A stretch of 64,000 nucleotides of DNA from Roseinatronobacter thiooxidans (GTDB lineage: Bacteria; Pseudomonadota; Alphaproteobacteria; Rhodobacterales; Rhodobacteraceae): positions 62,001 through 126,000 of the forward strand of contig NZ_MEHT01000005.1 in the NCBI RefSeq assembly GCF_001870675.1, given 5' to 3'. A program made the translations under genes and the position numbers. Under the pieces are notes generated by a model. It searched no databases and was not told where the DNA came from. It saw nothing but the letters and a program-made list of their open reading frames with translations. Positions within the stretch are counted from its first letter, which is position 1. Each line of letters opens with the position of its first letter. Of the stretch, positions 1 through 7,570 are shown one piece after another.

Positions 1-532
1 ATGCGCCAACCGCGCCCGCGTCCCACTCGGCCAGCGGGTTCAGGCGAATGCGGCCGGTTTCCGGTTCCACCTCGGCGCGCTGAAGCAAGGCGCGCGTGTC
101 CGCCTGATGACGCTTGCGCCCTGTGATCCAGCCATCATAGCCCGCCAGCGCGCGGGTCAGCGGGTCGGATTTGCGCAACTGGCAGCAGGTTTCCGTGTCG
201 CTGCGGTACAACAACCCATCAGGGTCGCGGGCGAACAGGGCGGAACGATCCGGCGTCAGGGTCTGGATATTGCTTAGCCCCAGATGCGCCGCCAATGCGC
301 GCTGATAGGCGACTGTTTCAGGAAACAGCGCAAGCGTGTCGATAAACAGCACCGGCAAGGCGCGGTCTATCTGGGCAACCATATGCAGCAGCACTGCGGA
401 ATCGGCCCCGAAGGAGGACACCATCGCCACGCGCCGCACCGTGGCCAGCCCTGCGCGAAGGAACTCTTGCGCCGGAACCGCGCTGTGTTGCGCCAGAAGC
501 GCTGCGACATGGTCATGCGGATCAGGCAGCAT
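1..532 (-). CDS. cysH: Phosphoadenylyl/adenylyl-sulfate reductase CysH (3' end outside window)
   Basis: Reduces APS or PAPS to sulfite in the cytoplasm, the step before CysI. I translated 177 N-terminal residues; the C-terminus lies beyond the left edge. The nucleotide-binding motif SSFGADSAVLL is at about residues 39-49. A vicinal Cys pair (residues 116-117, context ETCCQLRK) is typical of the [4Fe-4S] type that prefers APS; the second Cys pair of that type would be in the missing part. The start at 532 is chosen because AGGAGG lies 8 nt upstream; an in-frame ATG at 562 has no ribosome binding site. The gene overlaps the end of cysI by 11 nt, so translation is probably coupled. APS preference is inferred, not proven. 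Confidence 0.93.
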   Translation of the reverse strand, partial: MLPDPHDHVAALLAQHSAVPAQEFLRAGLATVRRVAMVSSFGADSAVLLHMVAQIDRALPVLFIDTLALFPETVAYQRALAAHLGLSNIQTLTPDRSALFARDPDGLLYRSDTETCCQLRKSDPLTRALAGYDGWITGRKRHQADTRALLQRAEVEPETGRIRLNPLAEWDAGAVGA

Positions 533-2183
533 CTGCGCGCCCTCCTGTCTGATATAACGCATCCTTGAACGGCTTGGGGCCAAGCCGGCGGAAGGTGTCG
601 ATGAAACTTTCCTCTGCCCCCTCGCGCAATGCCAGATAGGCCGTCACCAGCCGGTCGATGGCCGGGATGATCTGGTCATAGGCGAAACCCGGCCCAGCCC
701 GCTCGCCCAGCGCGGCGGTTTCGGTGCCGTCGCCGCCCAGCGTGATCTGGTAGTTTTCCACCCCTGCACGGTCCAGCCCCAGAATGCCGATATGGCCCAC
801 ATGGTGATGCCCGCAGGCATTGATGCAGCCTGAAATCTTGATCTTCATCGCGCCAATATCCAGTTCCCGCGCGCGGAAAGCCTGCGCGATGTCCTGCGCC
901 ACAGGGATGGATCGGGCGGTCGCCAAAGCGCAGTAATCCATGCCCGGGCAGGCAATGATGTCCGAGATCAGGCCGATATTGGCCGTGGCCAGCCCCGCCG
1001 CTTGCAGGGTGGCATGCACGCGTGGCAGGTCGGATTTATGCACATGCGGCAGAATGACATTCTGTTCATGGCTGATGCGCAATTCATCATGACCAAATTC
1101 CGCCGCCAGATCCGCCATGACGCGCATCTGCGCGGCAGTCGCGTCACCGGGCGTTGCGCCATGCGCTTTCAGGCTGATCGTGACGATGGCGTAATCGGGG
1201 TGGCGATGCGCCGCCAGATTGGTATCGGCAAACGAACGGAACACCGGATCATACGCATAGGCGGCGTCATATGCGGCAGTTGGCGCGCTGCGAAAGGCAG
1301 GCGGCGCGAAGGCTGCGCGCAGATCATGCAAAACGGCTTGGTCTGCCCCGCCCCATTCGGCGCGCAGCGTCTTGAACCGGCTGTCAACACGGGCGCGCAC
1401 CTCGTCCAGACCCAGTTCGTTTACCATGATCTTGATGCGCGCCTTGTATTTGTTATCGCGTCGCCCGAAGCTGTTATAGGTGCTGAGGATCGCTTCGATA
1501 TAGGGCAGCAGATCATCTTGCGGCAAGAACTCTGCCAGCACTTTGCCGATAACCGGCGTGCGCCCCAGACCGCCGCCGATGATCACCTCATAGCCCTGCG
1601 CGCCGTCACGCGTGACCATGCGCAGGCCAATATCATGCGCGCGGGTCACCGCGCGGTCATTGGGGCTGCCGGTGATGGCAATCTTGAACTTGCGCGGCAG
1701 GAACTGGAATTCGGGGTGATCGGTCGACCATTGGCGCAACAGTTCTGCCACAGGGCGCGGGTCGGCAATTTCATCTGCCGCAGCACCTGCGAAATGATCG
1801 GCTGTCACGTTGCGCACGCAATTGCCCGAAGTCTGGATCGCGTGCATTCCCACCTCGGCCAAAGCGTCCAGCATATCGGGTACGTCGCGCAGACGCGGCC
1901 AGTTGAACTGGATGTTCTGGCGCGTGGTGAAATGGCCATAGCCCTTGTCCCACCGCTCGGCAATCTCGGCAAGCTGGCGCATCTGCGCACTGTGCAAGGT
2001 GCCATAGGGGATCGCCACGCGCAGCATATAGGCATGCAGTTGCAGATACAGCCCGTTCATCAGGCGCAATGGCTTGAATTCATCTTCTGTCAGGGCACCG
2101 GAAATGCGCCGCTCCACCTGTGCGCGAAACTGGGCGTTGCGGGTTTTCAGAAATTGGTGGTCAAAGGTGGAATAGGCATACAT
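522..2183 (-). CDS. cysI: Sulfite reductase hemoprotein (nitrite/sulfite reductase family)
   Basis: About 553 residues. It should carry out the six-electron reduction of sulfite to sulfide using siroheme and a [4Fe-4S] cluster. The cluster/siroheme ligands are visible as CPGMDYC (C-x5-C) and GCINACGHHHVG (C-x3-C) in the C-terminal half, and an RQNIQFNWP segment lies in the N-terminal half as expected for the family. I start at 2183 (MYAYSTFDHQF) because AAGGA lies about 9 nt upstream and because an upstream in-frame start at 2240 would run into the preceding gene. No separate flavoprotein cysJ is seen, so electrons probably come from ferredoxin or another donor. A nitrite reductase role cannot be excluded from sequence, but the cysG/cysH neighbours argue for sulfite. 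Confidence 0.93.
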   Translation of the reverse strand: MYAYSTFDHQFLKTRNAQFRAQVERRISGALTEDEFKPLRLMNGLYLQLHAYMLRVAIPYGTLHSAQMRQLAEIAERWDKGYGHFTTRQNIQFNWPRLRDVPDMLDALAEVGMHAIQTSGNCVRNVTADHFAGAAADEIADPRPVAELLRQWSTDHPEFQFLPRKFKIAITGSPNDRAVTRAHDIGLRMVTRDGAQGYEVIIGGGLGRTPVIGKVLAEFLPQDDLLPYIEAILSTYNSFGRRDNKYKARIKIMVNELGLDEVRARVDSRFKTLRAEWGGADQAVLHDLRAAFAPPAFRSAPTAAYDAAYAYDPVFRSFADTNLAAHRHPDYAIVTISLKAHGATPGDATAAQMRVMADLAAEFGHDELRISHEQNVILPHVHKSDLPRVHATLQAAGLATANIGLISDIIACPGMDYCALATARSIPVAQDIAQAFRARELDIGAMKIKISGCINACGHHHVGHIGILGLDRAGVENYQITLGGDGTETAALGERAGPGFAYDQIIPAIDRLVTAYLALREGAEESFIDTFRRLGPKPFKDALYQTGGRADAA

Positions 2184-2227
2184 GGCGGGCAATCCTTGTG
2201 GCTTTGGGGCATGTGCAGGGCGCGGTG

Positions 2228-2539
2228 TCAGGGGCGACACATGCCCTGTGCCTGCTTGCCATACCGGTAGTTGGACGGGCCGCGCGCGCGAAACCCCTCG
2301 CGGAAATGGACAGGCCTTGGGCCTTGGGGGCCGGACTGCGCGGGGGCCAGATAGGGGCCGACAAGCCGGGCTGGCTGGGCTTGGGCGGCGGCCAGCGCTT
2401 CCCCCGCTGCCGCCGCGTCTTGAAACAGCAGCGCATCGCCATGCGCGCGCGACCAGTGGCCTGAGGCAGTCAGATACACGACATCACCTTCAAAAAGATC
2501 ATTCGCGGTCAGAACCGAGGGCAGGAACGCGCGGCTCAT
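2228..2539 (-). CDS. DUF2849 family small protein of the sulfur-assimilation operon
   Basis: A 103-residue soluble protein without signal peptide or membrane segment. Its start codon overlaps the cysG stop in an ATGA junction, and the next gene is cysI 44 nt downstream, so it is translated with the siroheme/sulfite reductase enzymes. I recognise it as the DUF2849 protein that sits between cysG and cysI in many alphaproteobacteria; its biochemical role is not established to my knowledge. The position suggests help with siroheme delivery, sulfite reductase maturation or electron supply, but this is inference from context only. Confidence 0.85.
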   Translation of the reverse strand: MSRAFLPSVLTANDLFEGDVVYLTASGHWSRAHGDALLFQDAAAAGEALAAAQAQPARLVGPYLAPAQSGPQGPRPVHFREGFRARGPSNYRYGKQAQGMCRP

Positions 2540-3915
2540 TGGGCGACCTCCTGCAAGGACAGGGCTTGCTGCCCCTGCCTTGGCGCCAGCCCCAGCAAGA
2601 TCACGGCAGGCCCGTCAAGGCGCGCGGCTGATTGTGGCAATGTGGCCAGCGTTGCCCCCACAACCCTTTGACCGGCGCGCGAGGCATTTTCAACCAGCGT
2701 CACCGGCATGTCAGCGGCAGCGCCATGCATCAGCAGCCGCCCCTGCACAAACCGCGCCGCGCGCTTGCCCATATACAGCGCCGTCACCGCACCCTGTGCG
2801 GCCAGCCCTTGCCAGTCCTGATCTGCAAACCCATGCATGTCATGCGCTGTGACCAGCCGCAGCGCATGGTTGCGCCCGCGCGAGGTCAGGCTCTGGCCAA
2901 TACTTGCCGCGGCACTGGAGGCCGCAGTCACCCCCGGCACCACCTGCCACGGAATGCCTGCCCCATCCAACGCGGCGGTTTCTTCATCAAGCCGCCCGAA
3001 AACCGACGCATCGCCCCCTTTCAGCCGCACCACATGCGCGCCGCGCCGGGCATGTGTGAGCATCAGCGCATGAATCGCGTCTTGTGCGGTAGATGGCCCG
3101 AATCCTTCCTTGCCAACAGAAATAATCACTGCCTCGCGCCGTGCGAGTTCCAGAATTTCAGGCGTCACCAGACGGTCATGGATCACGACATCGGCGCGGT
3201 CCAGCAGCTTGCGCGCCTTGAGGGTCATCAATTCGGGATCACCCGGCCCTGCGCTGACAAAATCGACATGCCCCTGCGCGACAGGCGCGCAAAGGTGGCG
3301 CGCCAGCAACTCATCCAGCGCCCGCGCAACGCCGCCCTCGCCATGCGCGTGCAGCGCGCGCGGGCCTTTCGCGTCATAATACTCTGCCCAGAACGCACGA
3401 CGGCGCGGCCCTTGGGGCAAAGCCTCGGCCATTTTGCGAAATGATTTCCCGATCCGCGCAAGCACACCCAGCGAAGGCGGAAGGCTGTCTTCCAGCTGCG
3501 CCTTGATCTTGCGGGCAAGGACAGGGGCCGCCCCTTCGGTGCCGATCGCCACGACCACCGGATCACGGTCCACAATGGCAGGGGTGATGAAATCGCTCTC
3601 TTGCAGATTATCGACGATATTGACCAGCGCGCCCGCCGCGCGCCCCAGCCGCGCAATCCGGGCATCTTCGCCCATATTGCCGGTTGTGGCATAAACCAGC
3701 CGCGCATTGCCCAGATCACAGGCCAGCACAGGGCGCTGCACCAGCGTGACCTGCGGGCAAAGCGCTCTGATCTCGGGCAAGATGTCAGGGGCGCAGACAG
3801 TTATCTTCGCTTCAGTCTTCAGCAGCAGGCGCAGCTTGGCCAAGGCCATCTCCCCGCCACCGCCAATGACGACATGCGCTTGGGCAAGATCAAGAAAAAC
3901 CGGAAAATGCTGCAT
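2536..3915 (-). CDS. cysG: Siroheme synthase CysG (multifunctional)
   Basis: About 459 residues that convert uroporphyrinogen III to siroheme, the cofactor of CysI. The N-terminal part is the precorrin-2 dehydrogenase/ferrochelatase domain with an NAD-binding GGGGEMALAK motif near residue 19. The C-terminal part is the SAM-dependent uroporphyrinogen-III methyltransferase, with VSAGPGDPELMTLKA and RLKGGDASVFGR motifs. The start at 3915 (MQHFPVFLDL) has AGGGAG 7 nt upstream; an in-frame upstream start at 3972 lacks this. First gene of the operon, overlapping the DUF2849 gene by 4 nt. Length agrees with the E. coli fusion enzyme. Confidence 0.95.
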   Translation of the reverse strand: MQHFPVFLDLAQAHVVIGGGGEMALAKLRLLLKTEAKITVCAPDILPEIRALCPQVTLVQRPVLACDLGNARLVYATTGNMGEDARIARLGRAAGALVNIVDNLQESDFITPAIVDRDPVVVAIGTEGAAPVLARKIKAQLEDSLPPSLGVLARIGKSFRKMAEALPQGPRRRAFWAEYYDAKGPRALHAHGEGGVARALDELLARHLCAPVAQGHVDFVSAGPGDPELMTLKARKLLDRADVVIHDRLVTPEILELARREAVIISVGKEGFGPSTAQDAIHALMLTHARRGAHVVRLKGGDASVFGRLDEETAALDGAGIPWQVVPGVTAASSAAASIGQSLTSRGRNHALRLVTAHDMHGFADQDWQGLAAQGAVTALYMGKRAARFVQGRLLMHGAAADMPVTLVENASRAGQRVVGATLATLPQSAARLDGPAVILLGLAPRQGQQALSLQEVAQ

Positions 3916-3949
3916 GGTGCGACTCCCTACACTACACCCGCATATTAGG

Positions 3950-3979
3950 ATAATTTCCCATATAATTGCCATATGTCAA
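3950..3979 (-). promoter_or_regulatory. Candidate sigma70 promoter of the cys operon
   Basis: Read on the minus strand, a perfect -35 hexamer TTGACA (3974-3979) is followed after 18 nt by AATTAT (3950-3955), 4 of 6 matches to TATAAT, about 35 nt before the cysG start. The surrounding 60 bp are AT-rich against a GC-rich background, and the spacer contains CATAT...ATATG half-sites that could be an operator. Predicted by eye only. Confidence 0.4.
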
Positions 3980-4126
3980 AAACTATAAGGAATTTGTCTT
4001 GTTATGTTGCATCGATATGGGAATATTTAATCGAAAGCTTTGTGCAGGGCAGACATGAAAGCTTGCATGGCGCGAAATGCGAGAGTTCTGTTTCGCCCCT
4101 GCACACTCGACTCGTGCAAAGCCAGA

Positions 4127-4149
4127 GACCCCGGAGCAGGTCCGGGGTC
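4127..4149. repeat. Short palindromic element GACCCCGGA-N5-TCCGGGGTC
   Basis: A perfect 9-bp inverted repeat with 5-nt loop. From memory, palindromes of this GACCCCGG...CCGGGGTC kind are common dispersed intergenic elements in alphaproteobacteria. A related CCCCGGC...GCCGGGG palindrome is embedded near the 3' end of xdhC (about 28663-28678). There is no T-run, so it is not a canonical terminator. Confidence 0.55.
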
Positions 4150-4266
4150 ACCGCGCGACGCGCATCCGGTGTGCACAACACCCCAGACAGCGACACCAGC
4201 AAAACGCAGCGGTGTCGGGGCGGCAAAGGGGTCGGGTATCTGCGGGTGGCAGGTAAAACAACGCAA

Positions 4267-4287
4267 GCCCCGCACCTGTTGCGGGGC
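4267..4287. other. Hairpin GCCCCGC-N7-GCGGGGC
   Basis: A perfect 7-bp stem with 7-nt loop in the cysG/permease intergenic region, not followed by a T-run on either strand. It may be part of a dispersed repeat or an RNA structure in the 5' leader of the permease gene. Confidence 0.4.
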
Positions 4288-4410
4288 CTCTCGGCGGCAC
4301 AGCGCCCCATGCTTTGGGGCTTGATTTGGGCCTTTGGGGAACGGGTTGGCGGCTGAAACGTTGCTTTCTGAATGCAGGCGCTGATCCGTGCCACAGGGAG
4401 ACCCAGACGC

Positions 4411-5427
4411 ATGGACTCAGGGCGTATTGTTCAGACAAACACCATTCTTCTGACAGCGGGCCTGCTTTTGCTGGGCTATCTGCTGGCCGAAGTGCTGCTG
4501 CTGGTATTTGCAGCGGTGCTGCTTGCGGTCGGGCTGGACGGTCTGGCGCGCGAAATGGCGCGGCGGCTGCCGCTGTCGCGCGGTTGGGCGCTGGTGGCGA
4601 TCGTGGTCGCAATCGCTGCACTGTTCCTCACCACGCTGGGCGTCTCGGCGGCGCGGCTTGTGCGGCAGTTTCAGGATCTTGGCGAGGCGGTCATGGATTT
4701 TGTCGCACGCGCGCAAGACTGGCTGGAGGAGTTGGGCGCTTTCGCCCTGATGGAGGATATGAGCGGCGAAGAGGGCGATCTGGCGGGCGCCGCAGGGGAT
4801 ATGGCAGGCCATGCCATGACCTTCGGGTTATCGGCAGCAGGGGCTGTCACCAGCTTTATCATCCTGATCGTGCTGACGCTTTTCCTTGCCGCCAACCCGC
4901 CGCTCTATCGGGGGGGTGCGGTGCGTCTTGTCCCCCCTGACACGCGCCCGGTTGCGCAAGACACGCTGTCGGCGCTGGCGCATGCGCTGCGCTGGTGGTT
5001 TCTGGGCCAGCTTGTGTCAATGCTGCTGCTGGGGGTAAGTGTCGGGCTGGGGCTGCTGGTGCTTGGGATCGAGCTGTGGTTGGCGCTGGGCGTGCTGACA
5101 GCGCTGCTGACCTTCATCCCGTTCCTTGGCCCGCTGATCGCAACAGTGCCGATTGTTGCAGTGGGTTTTGCCGAAGGCACGCAGACCGGCCTTATCGTGC
5201 TGGCAGGCTATATCCTCATCCAGAATATCGAGGGCAATATTCTGGTGCCCTTGATCCAGCATAAGGCCGTCAACCTTGCGCCCGCGCTTTTGATTGCAGT
5301 GCAGGTGCTGCTGAGCCTTGTGTTCGGGGTGGTGGGCCTGATCCTGGCCGCACCGCTGACCATCGTGGGAATGGTTGCTGTGCAAAAACTGTGGGTCGAA
5401 CATACGCTGGGCGAGAAAGTCACATGA
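4411..5427 (+). CDS. AI-2E family transporter (YdiK/PerM-like permease)
   Basis: About 338 residues, an inner-membrane protein of the AI-2E/PerM family (Pfam AI-2E_transport). Hydrophobic helices occur at the N-terminus (TILLTAGLLLLGYLLAEVLLLVFAAVL split into two spans), around the middle and through the C-terminal half, where the family's conserved stretch QNIEGNILVPLIQHKAVNLAP-type is present. Members include putative AI-2 exporters and Na+/H+ antiporters, so the substrate is unknown. The start at 4411 is chosen because GGGAGA lies 9 nt upstream; an in-frame ATG at 4372 has no ribosome binding site. It is followed 34 nt later by an unknown membrane protein, probably co-transcribed. Confidence 0.85.
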   Translation: MDSGRIVQTNTILLTAGLLLLGYLLAEVLLLVFAAVLLAVGLDGLAREMARRLPLSRGWALVAIVVAIAALFLTTLGVSAARLVRQFQDLGEAVMDFVARAQDWLEELGAFALMEDMSGEEGDLAGAAGDMAGHAMTFGLSAAGAVTSFIILIVLTLFLAANPPLYRGGAVRLVPPDTRPVAQDTLSALAHALRWWFLGQLVSMLLLGVSVGLGLLVLGIELWLALGVLTALLTFIPFLGPLIATVPIVAVGFAEGTQTGLIVLAGYILIQNIEGNILVPLIQHKAVNLAPALLIAVQVLLSLVFGVVGLILAAPLTIVGMVAVQKLWVEHTLGEKVT

Positions 5428-5461
5428 CAGCCGCGCGCGCGGCGACAGATGAGAGGTGACA

Positions 5462-6625
5462 ATGCCTGCGGCTGATATCTACTCGCCAGAACCGAACCTG
5501 CTGGAGCGCAAATTTGCCGCCTATCTGGCGCGGCATGGCGCAGATGACAGCACGCCGGAACATCCCACAGCGCAGCGTGTGCAAAAAATCCGCCGCATCA
5601 CCCGATGGAGCATCGGCTTGTCCGCGCTGGCGGGTATCCTCTCGGGCGGGATCATCGGGGGGGCGGAGATCTGGATGCGGTACAGCCTTTTCGATGGCAT
5701 GGATGATCTTGGCTGGCGCGACACCTGGCCCTATTGGGCGGGCTTCTATGCTTTTGTCGGTGTCATCAGCGCGATTGAGATTGCGCTTCTCTATGCGCTG
5801 GCGCTGGGGGGCATTGCGCGCATCACCCGCCATTCCGGCCTTGCACTGTCGCAGGACGGGGGGCACGCGCTCTTCTCGCACAGCCTTGCGCGCGCCGCGC
5901 TGGAATTTCCCAGCCCGCAGGTCACGATTTACGGGATCGACCCCTATGCCTATGTGGCAAACTGGAAGCTGACAGCGCTGAACATCGCCTATAAGCTGAA
6001 GGTGGGGGTCAGCAGTTTTATTTTGCGGGTATTTTTGCGCAGGGTTGCCGCGCGTATGGCCATTCGCGGCATGGTTCCGCTATTTGCAGGCCCGCTTTAT
6101 GCAGTCTGGAACGCCTATATCATCGGGCGCATTATGTCAGAGGCACAGATGCGCACGCTGGGGCCCTTCGCCGTGGACACCCTGATGTCAGAACATTTCG
6201 ACACTGCACAGGGTTTGGACGCCACCGAGAAACGGGTAATCCTGCATGCCGCGGGCGAGATGCTGACACGCGGGCGCGATGCGCACCCCAATCAGATTTA
6301 TCTGATCAGCCGTTTGCGCCATGCGCTGGACCACCGAGAGGATATCTCGCTGGACTGGGACGCCTTGCGCCATCACCTGCCTGAACTGGACGCAGACGGG
6401 CAGGCGCGCGTGCTGAACCTGCTGACAGTGTCTTGCGTGATCGGCCCTGGCATTCACCGCCACCAGTTGGCGCTGTTGCGCAGTGCCTGCGCCGATTGCG
6501 GCGCAAGCTTGCACGCGGACCGCGTGAAAAAACTGCGCAAGGCGTTGATGCGCGGCGAGCCTGTCACCCGCGCCGCAGTGTCGCGCGCCCGTTCCCCTGC
6601 TGCCGGTATTTCGCACGCGTCTTGA
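5462..6625 (+). CDS. Uncharacterised membrane protein (about 387 aa)
   Basis: I do not recognise a named family with certainty. The N-terminal 45 residues are polar. Hydrophobic spans follow at about 48-68 (GLSALAGILSGGIIGGAEI region), 92-118 (WAGFYAFVGVISAIEIALLYALALGG) and 203-224. The C-terminal 160 residues are soluble and helical, with repeated acidic/His-rich turns. The order resembles proteins with paired membrane spans and a TerB-like helical tail, but that is a guess. The ATG at 5462 is preferred to the GTG at 5456 because GAGG stands 5 nt before it. It lies 34 nt after the AI-2E permease and 111 nt before a DeoR regulator on the same strand. Confidence 0.75.
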   Translation: MPAADIYSPEPNLLERKFAAYLARHGADDSTPEHPTAQRVQKIRRITRWSIGLSALAGILSGGIIGGAEIWMRYSLFDGMDDLGWRDTWPYWAGFYAFVGVISAIEIALLYALALGGIARITRHSGLALSQDGGHALFSHSLARAALEFPSPQVTIYGIDPYAYVANWKLTALNIAYKLKVGVSSFILRVFLRRVAARMAIRGMVPLFAGPLYAVWNAYIIGRIMSEAQMRTLGPFAVDTLMSEHFDTAQGLDATEKRVILHAAGEMLTRGRDAHPNQIYLISRLRHALDHREDISLDWDALRHHLPELDADGQARVLNLLTVSCVIGPGIHRHQLALLRSACADCGASLHADRVKKLRKALMRGEPVTRAAVSRARSPAAGISHAS

Positions 6626-6736
6626 TTGCGGCCCTGAAAGCTGGGGTTGAAACACGCATCGCAATTTGTAGAACTGGCGGGGCGCGCATGTCTGCGCAAG
6701 CTGCGAATTGTCAGACCCGGATCAAGGATCGTCTTC

Positions 6737-7513
6737 ATGTCTCAGGCCGAACGACTGCGCGATATCCAGATCATCGCGCGCCGCGACGGACGCGTCACCG
6801 TCGAGGGGTTGGCCGCACATTTTGACGTCACCATGCAAACAATCCGCCGCGATCTGGGCGATCTGGCAGAGCAGGGCAAATTGCAGCGCGTTCATGGCGG
6901 CGCGATCCTGCCGTCAACCGTTGCCAATATCGGCTATCAGGACCGGCGCGACCTGAACGAGGCCGCCAAGGCCGCCATCGCGCAAAGCTGCGCGCGCGAC
7001 ATTCCCAACGGGTGTTCGCTGTTCCTCAATATCGGCACGACCACCGAAGCGCTGGCGCGCGCGCTGTTGGGGCATCGGGATATCATGGTGCTGACCAACA
7101 ATCTGAATGTGGCCAATATTCTGGTCGATAACCCGAATTGTGAAATCATTGTGGTGGGGGGGCTGTTGCGCAGGGTCGATGGCGGTTTGGTGGGCACAGT
7201 GACCACGCAGGCCATTCAACAGTTCAAATTCGACATGGCGGTTATCAGCTGTTCAGCGCTGGATGACGATGGCGATATGCTGGATTACGACATTCAGGAA
7301 GTGGGCGTCAGCCAGACCATTCTGAAACAGGCCAGACGCAGTTTCCTAGTTGCGGACCAGTCCAAATTCCGGCGTCGGGCACCTGCGCGCATCGGCTCGC
7401 TTGCGCAGATTGACCGCTTTTATACCGATGCCCCTTTGCCAAACCTGCTGGCAACCGCCTGCGCGGGGTGGGGCACCTCTGTCAATGTGGTGGAGGCGGG
7501 CAAGCCCCAATAA
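6737..7513 (+). CDS. DeoR/GlpR family transcriptional regulator
   Basis: About 258 residues. The N-terminal helix-turn-helix (RVTVEGLAAHFDVTMQTIRR, about residues 17-36) and the following GKLQRVHGGA turn are diagnostic of the DeoR family. The C-terminal DeoRC sensor domain has LNIGTTTEALARAL and the VVGGLLRR...LVG segments that bind a phosphorylated sugar or polyol, and ends near VADQSKF. The sequence is closest in feel to GlpR-type repressors (glycerol-3-phosphate responsive), but no glp genes are next to it, so the effector is unknown. Start at 6737 has AAGGA 8 nt upstream; an in-frame ATG at 6647 lacks one. Confidence 0.88.
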   Translation: MSQAERLRDIQIIARRDGRVTVEGLAAHFDVTMQTIRRDLGDLAEQGKLQRVHGGAILPSTVANIGYQDRRDLNEAAKAAIAQSCARDIPNGCSLFLNIGTTTEALARALLGHRDIMVLTNNLNVANILVDNPNCEIIVVGGLLRRVDGGLVGTVTTQAIQQFKFDMAVISCSALDDDGDMLDYDIQEVGVSQTILKQARRSFLVADQSKFRRRAPARIGSLAQIDRFYTDAPLPNLLATACAGWGTSVNVVEAGKPQ

Positions 7514-7570
7514 CCCAAAGACGTCACGCATCAGAGGGGGCCAGCCCGCAAGCCACGCTATCCGTGCGCT

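Larger units (their letters stand above)
3980..4410. other. Intergenic region between cysG and the AI-2E permease
   Basis: No convincing gene. Reading frames here lack ribosome binding sites and give low-complexity Arg/Ser/Gly-rich peptides. The region contains two hairpin-forming palindromes (4127-4149 and 4267-4287), annotated separately. The cys operon and the permease diverge from here, so promoters in both directions are expected. Confidence 0.6.

Noticed and set aside
1002-2270. A 422-codon plus-strand frame opposite cysI
   Set aside because: Antisense shadow without initiation signal or domain.
3973-4356. A 127-codon plus-strand frame in the cysG/permease gap
   Set aside because: No ribosome binding site, low-complexity peptide, and it runs through the palindromic repeats; treated as intergenic.
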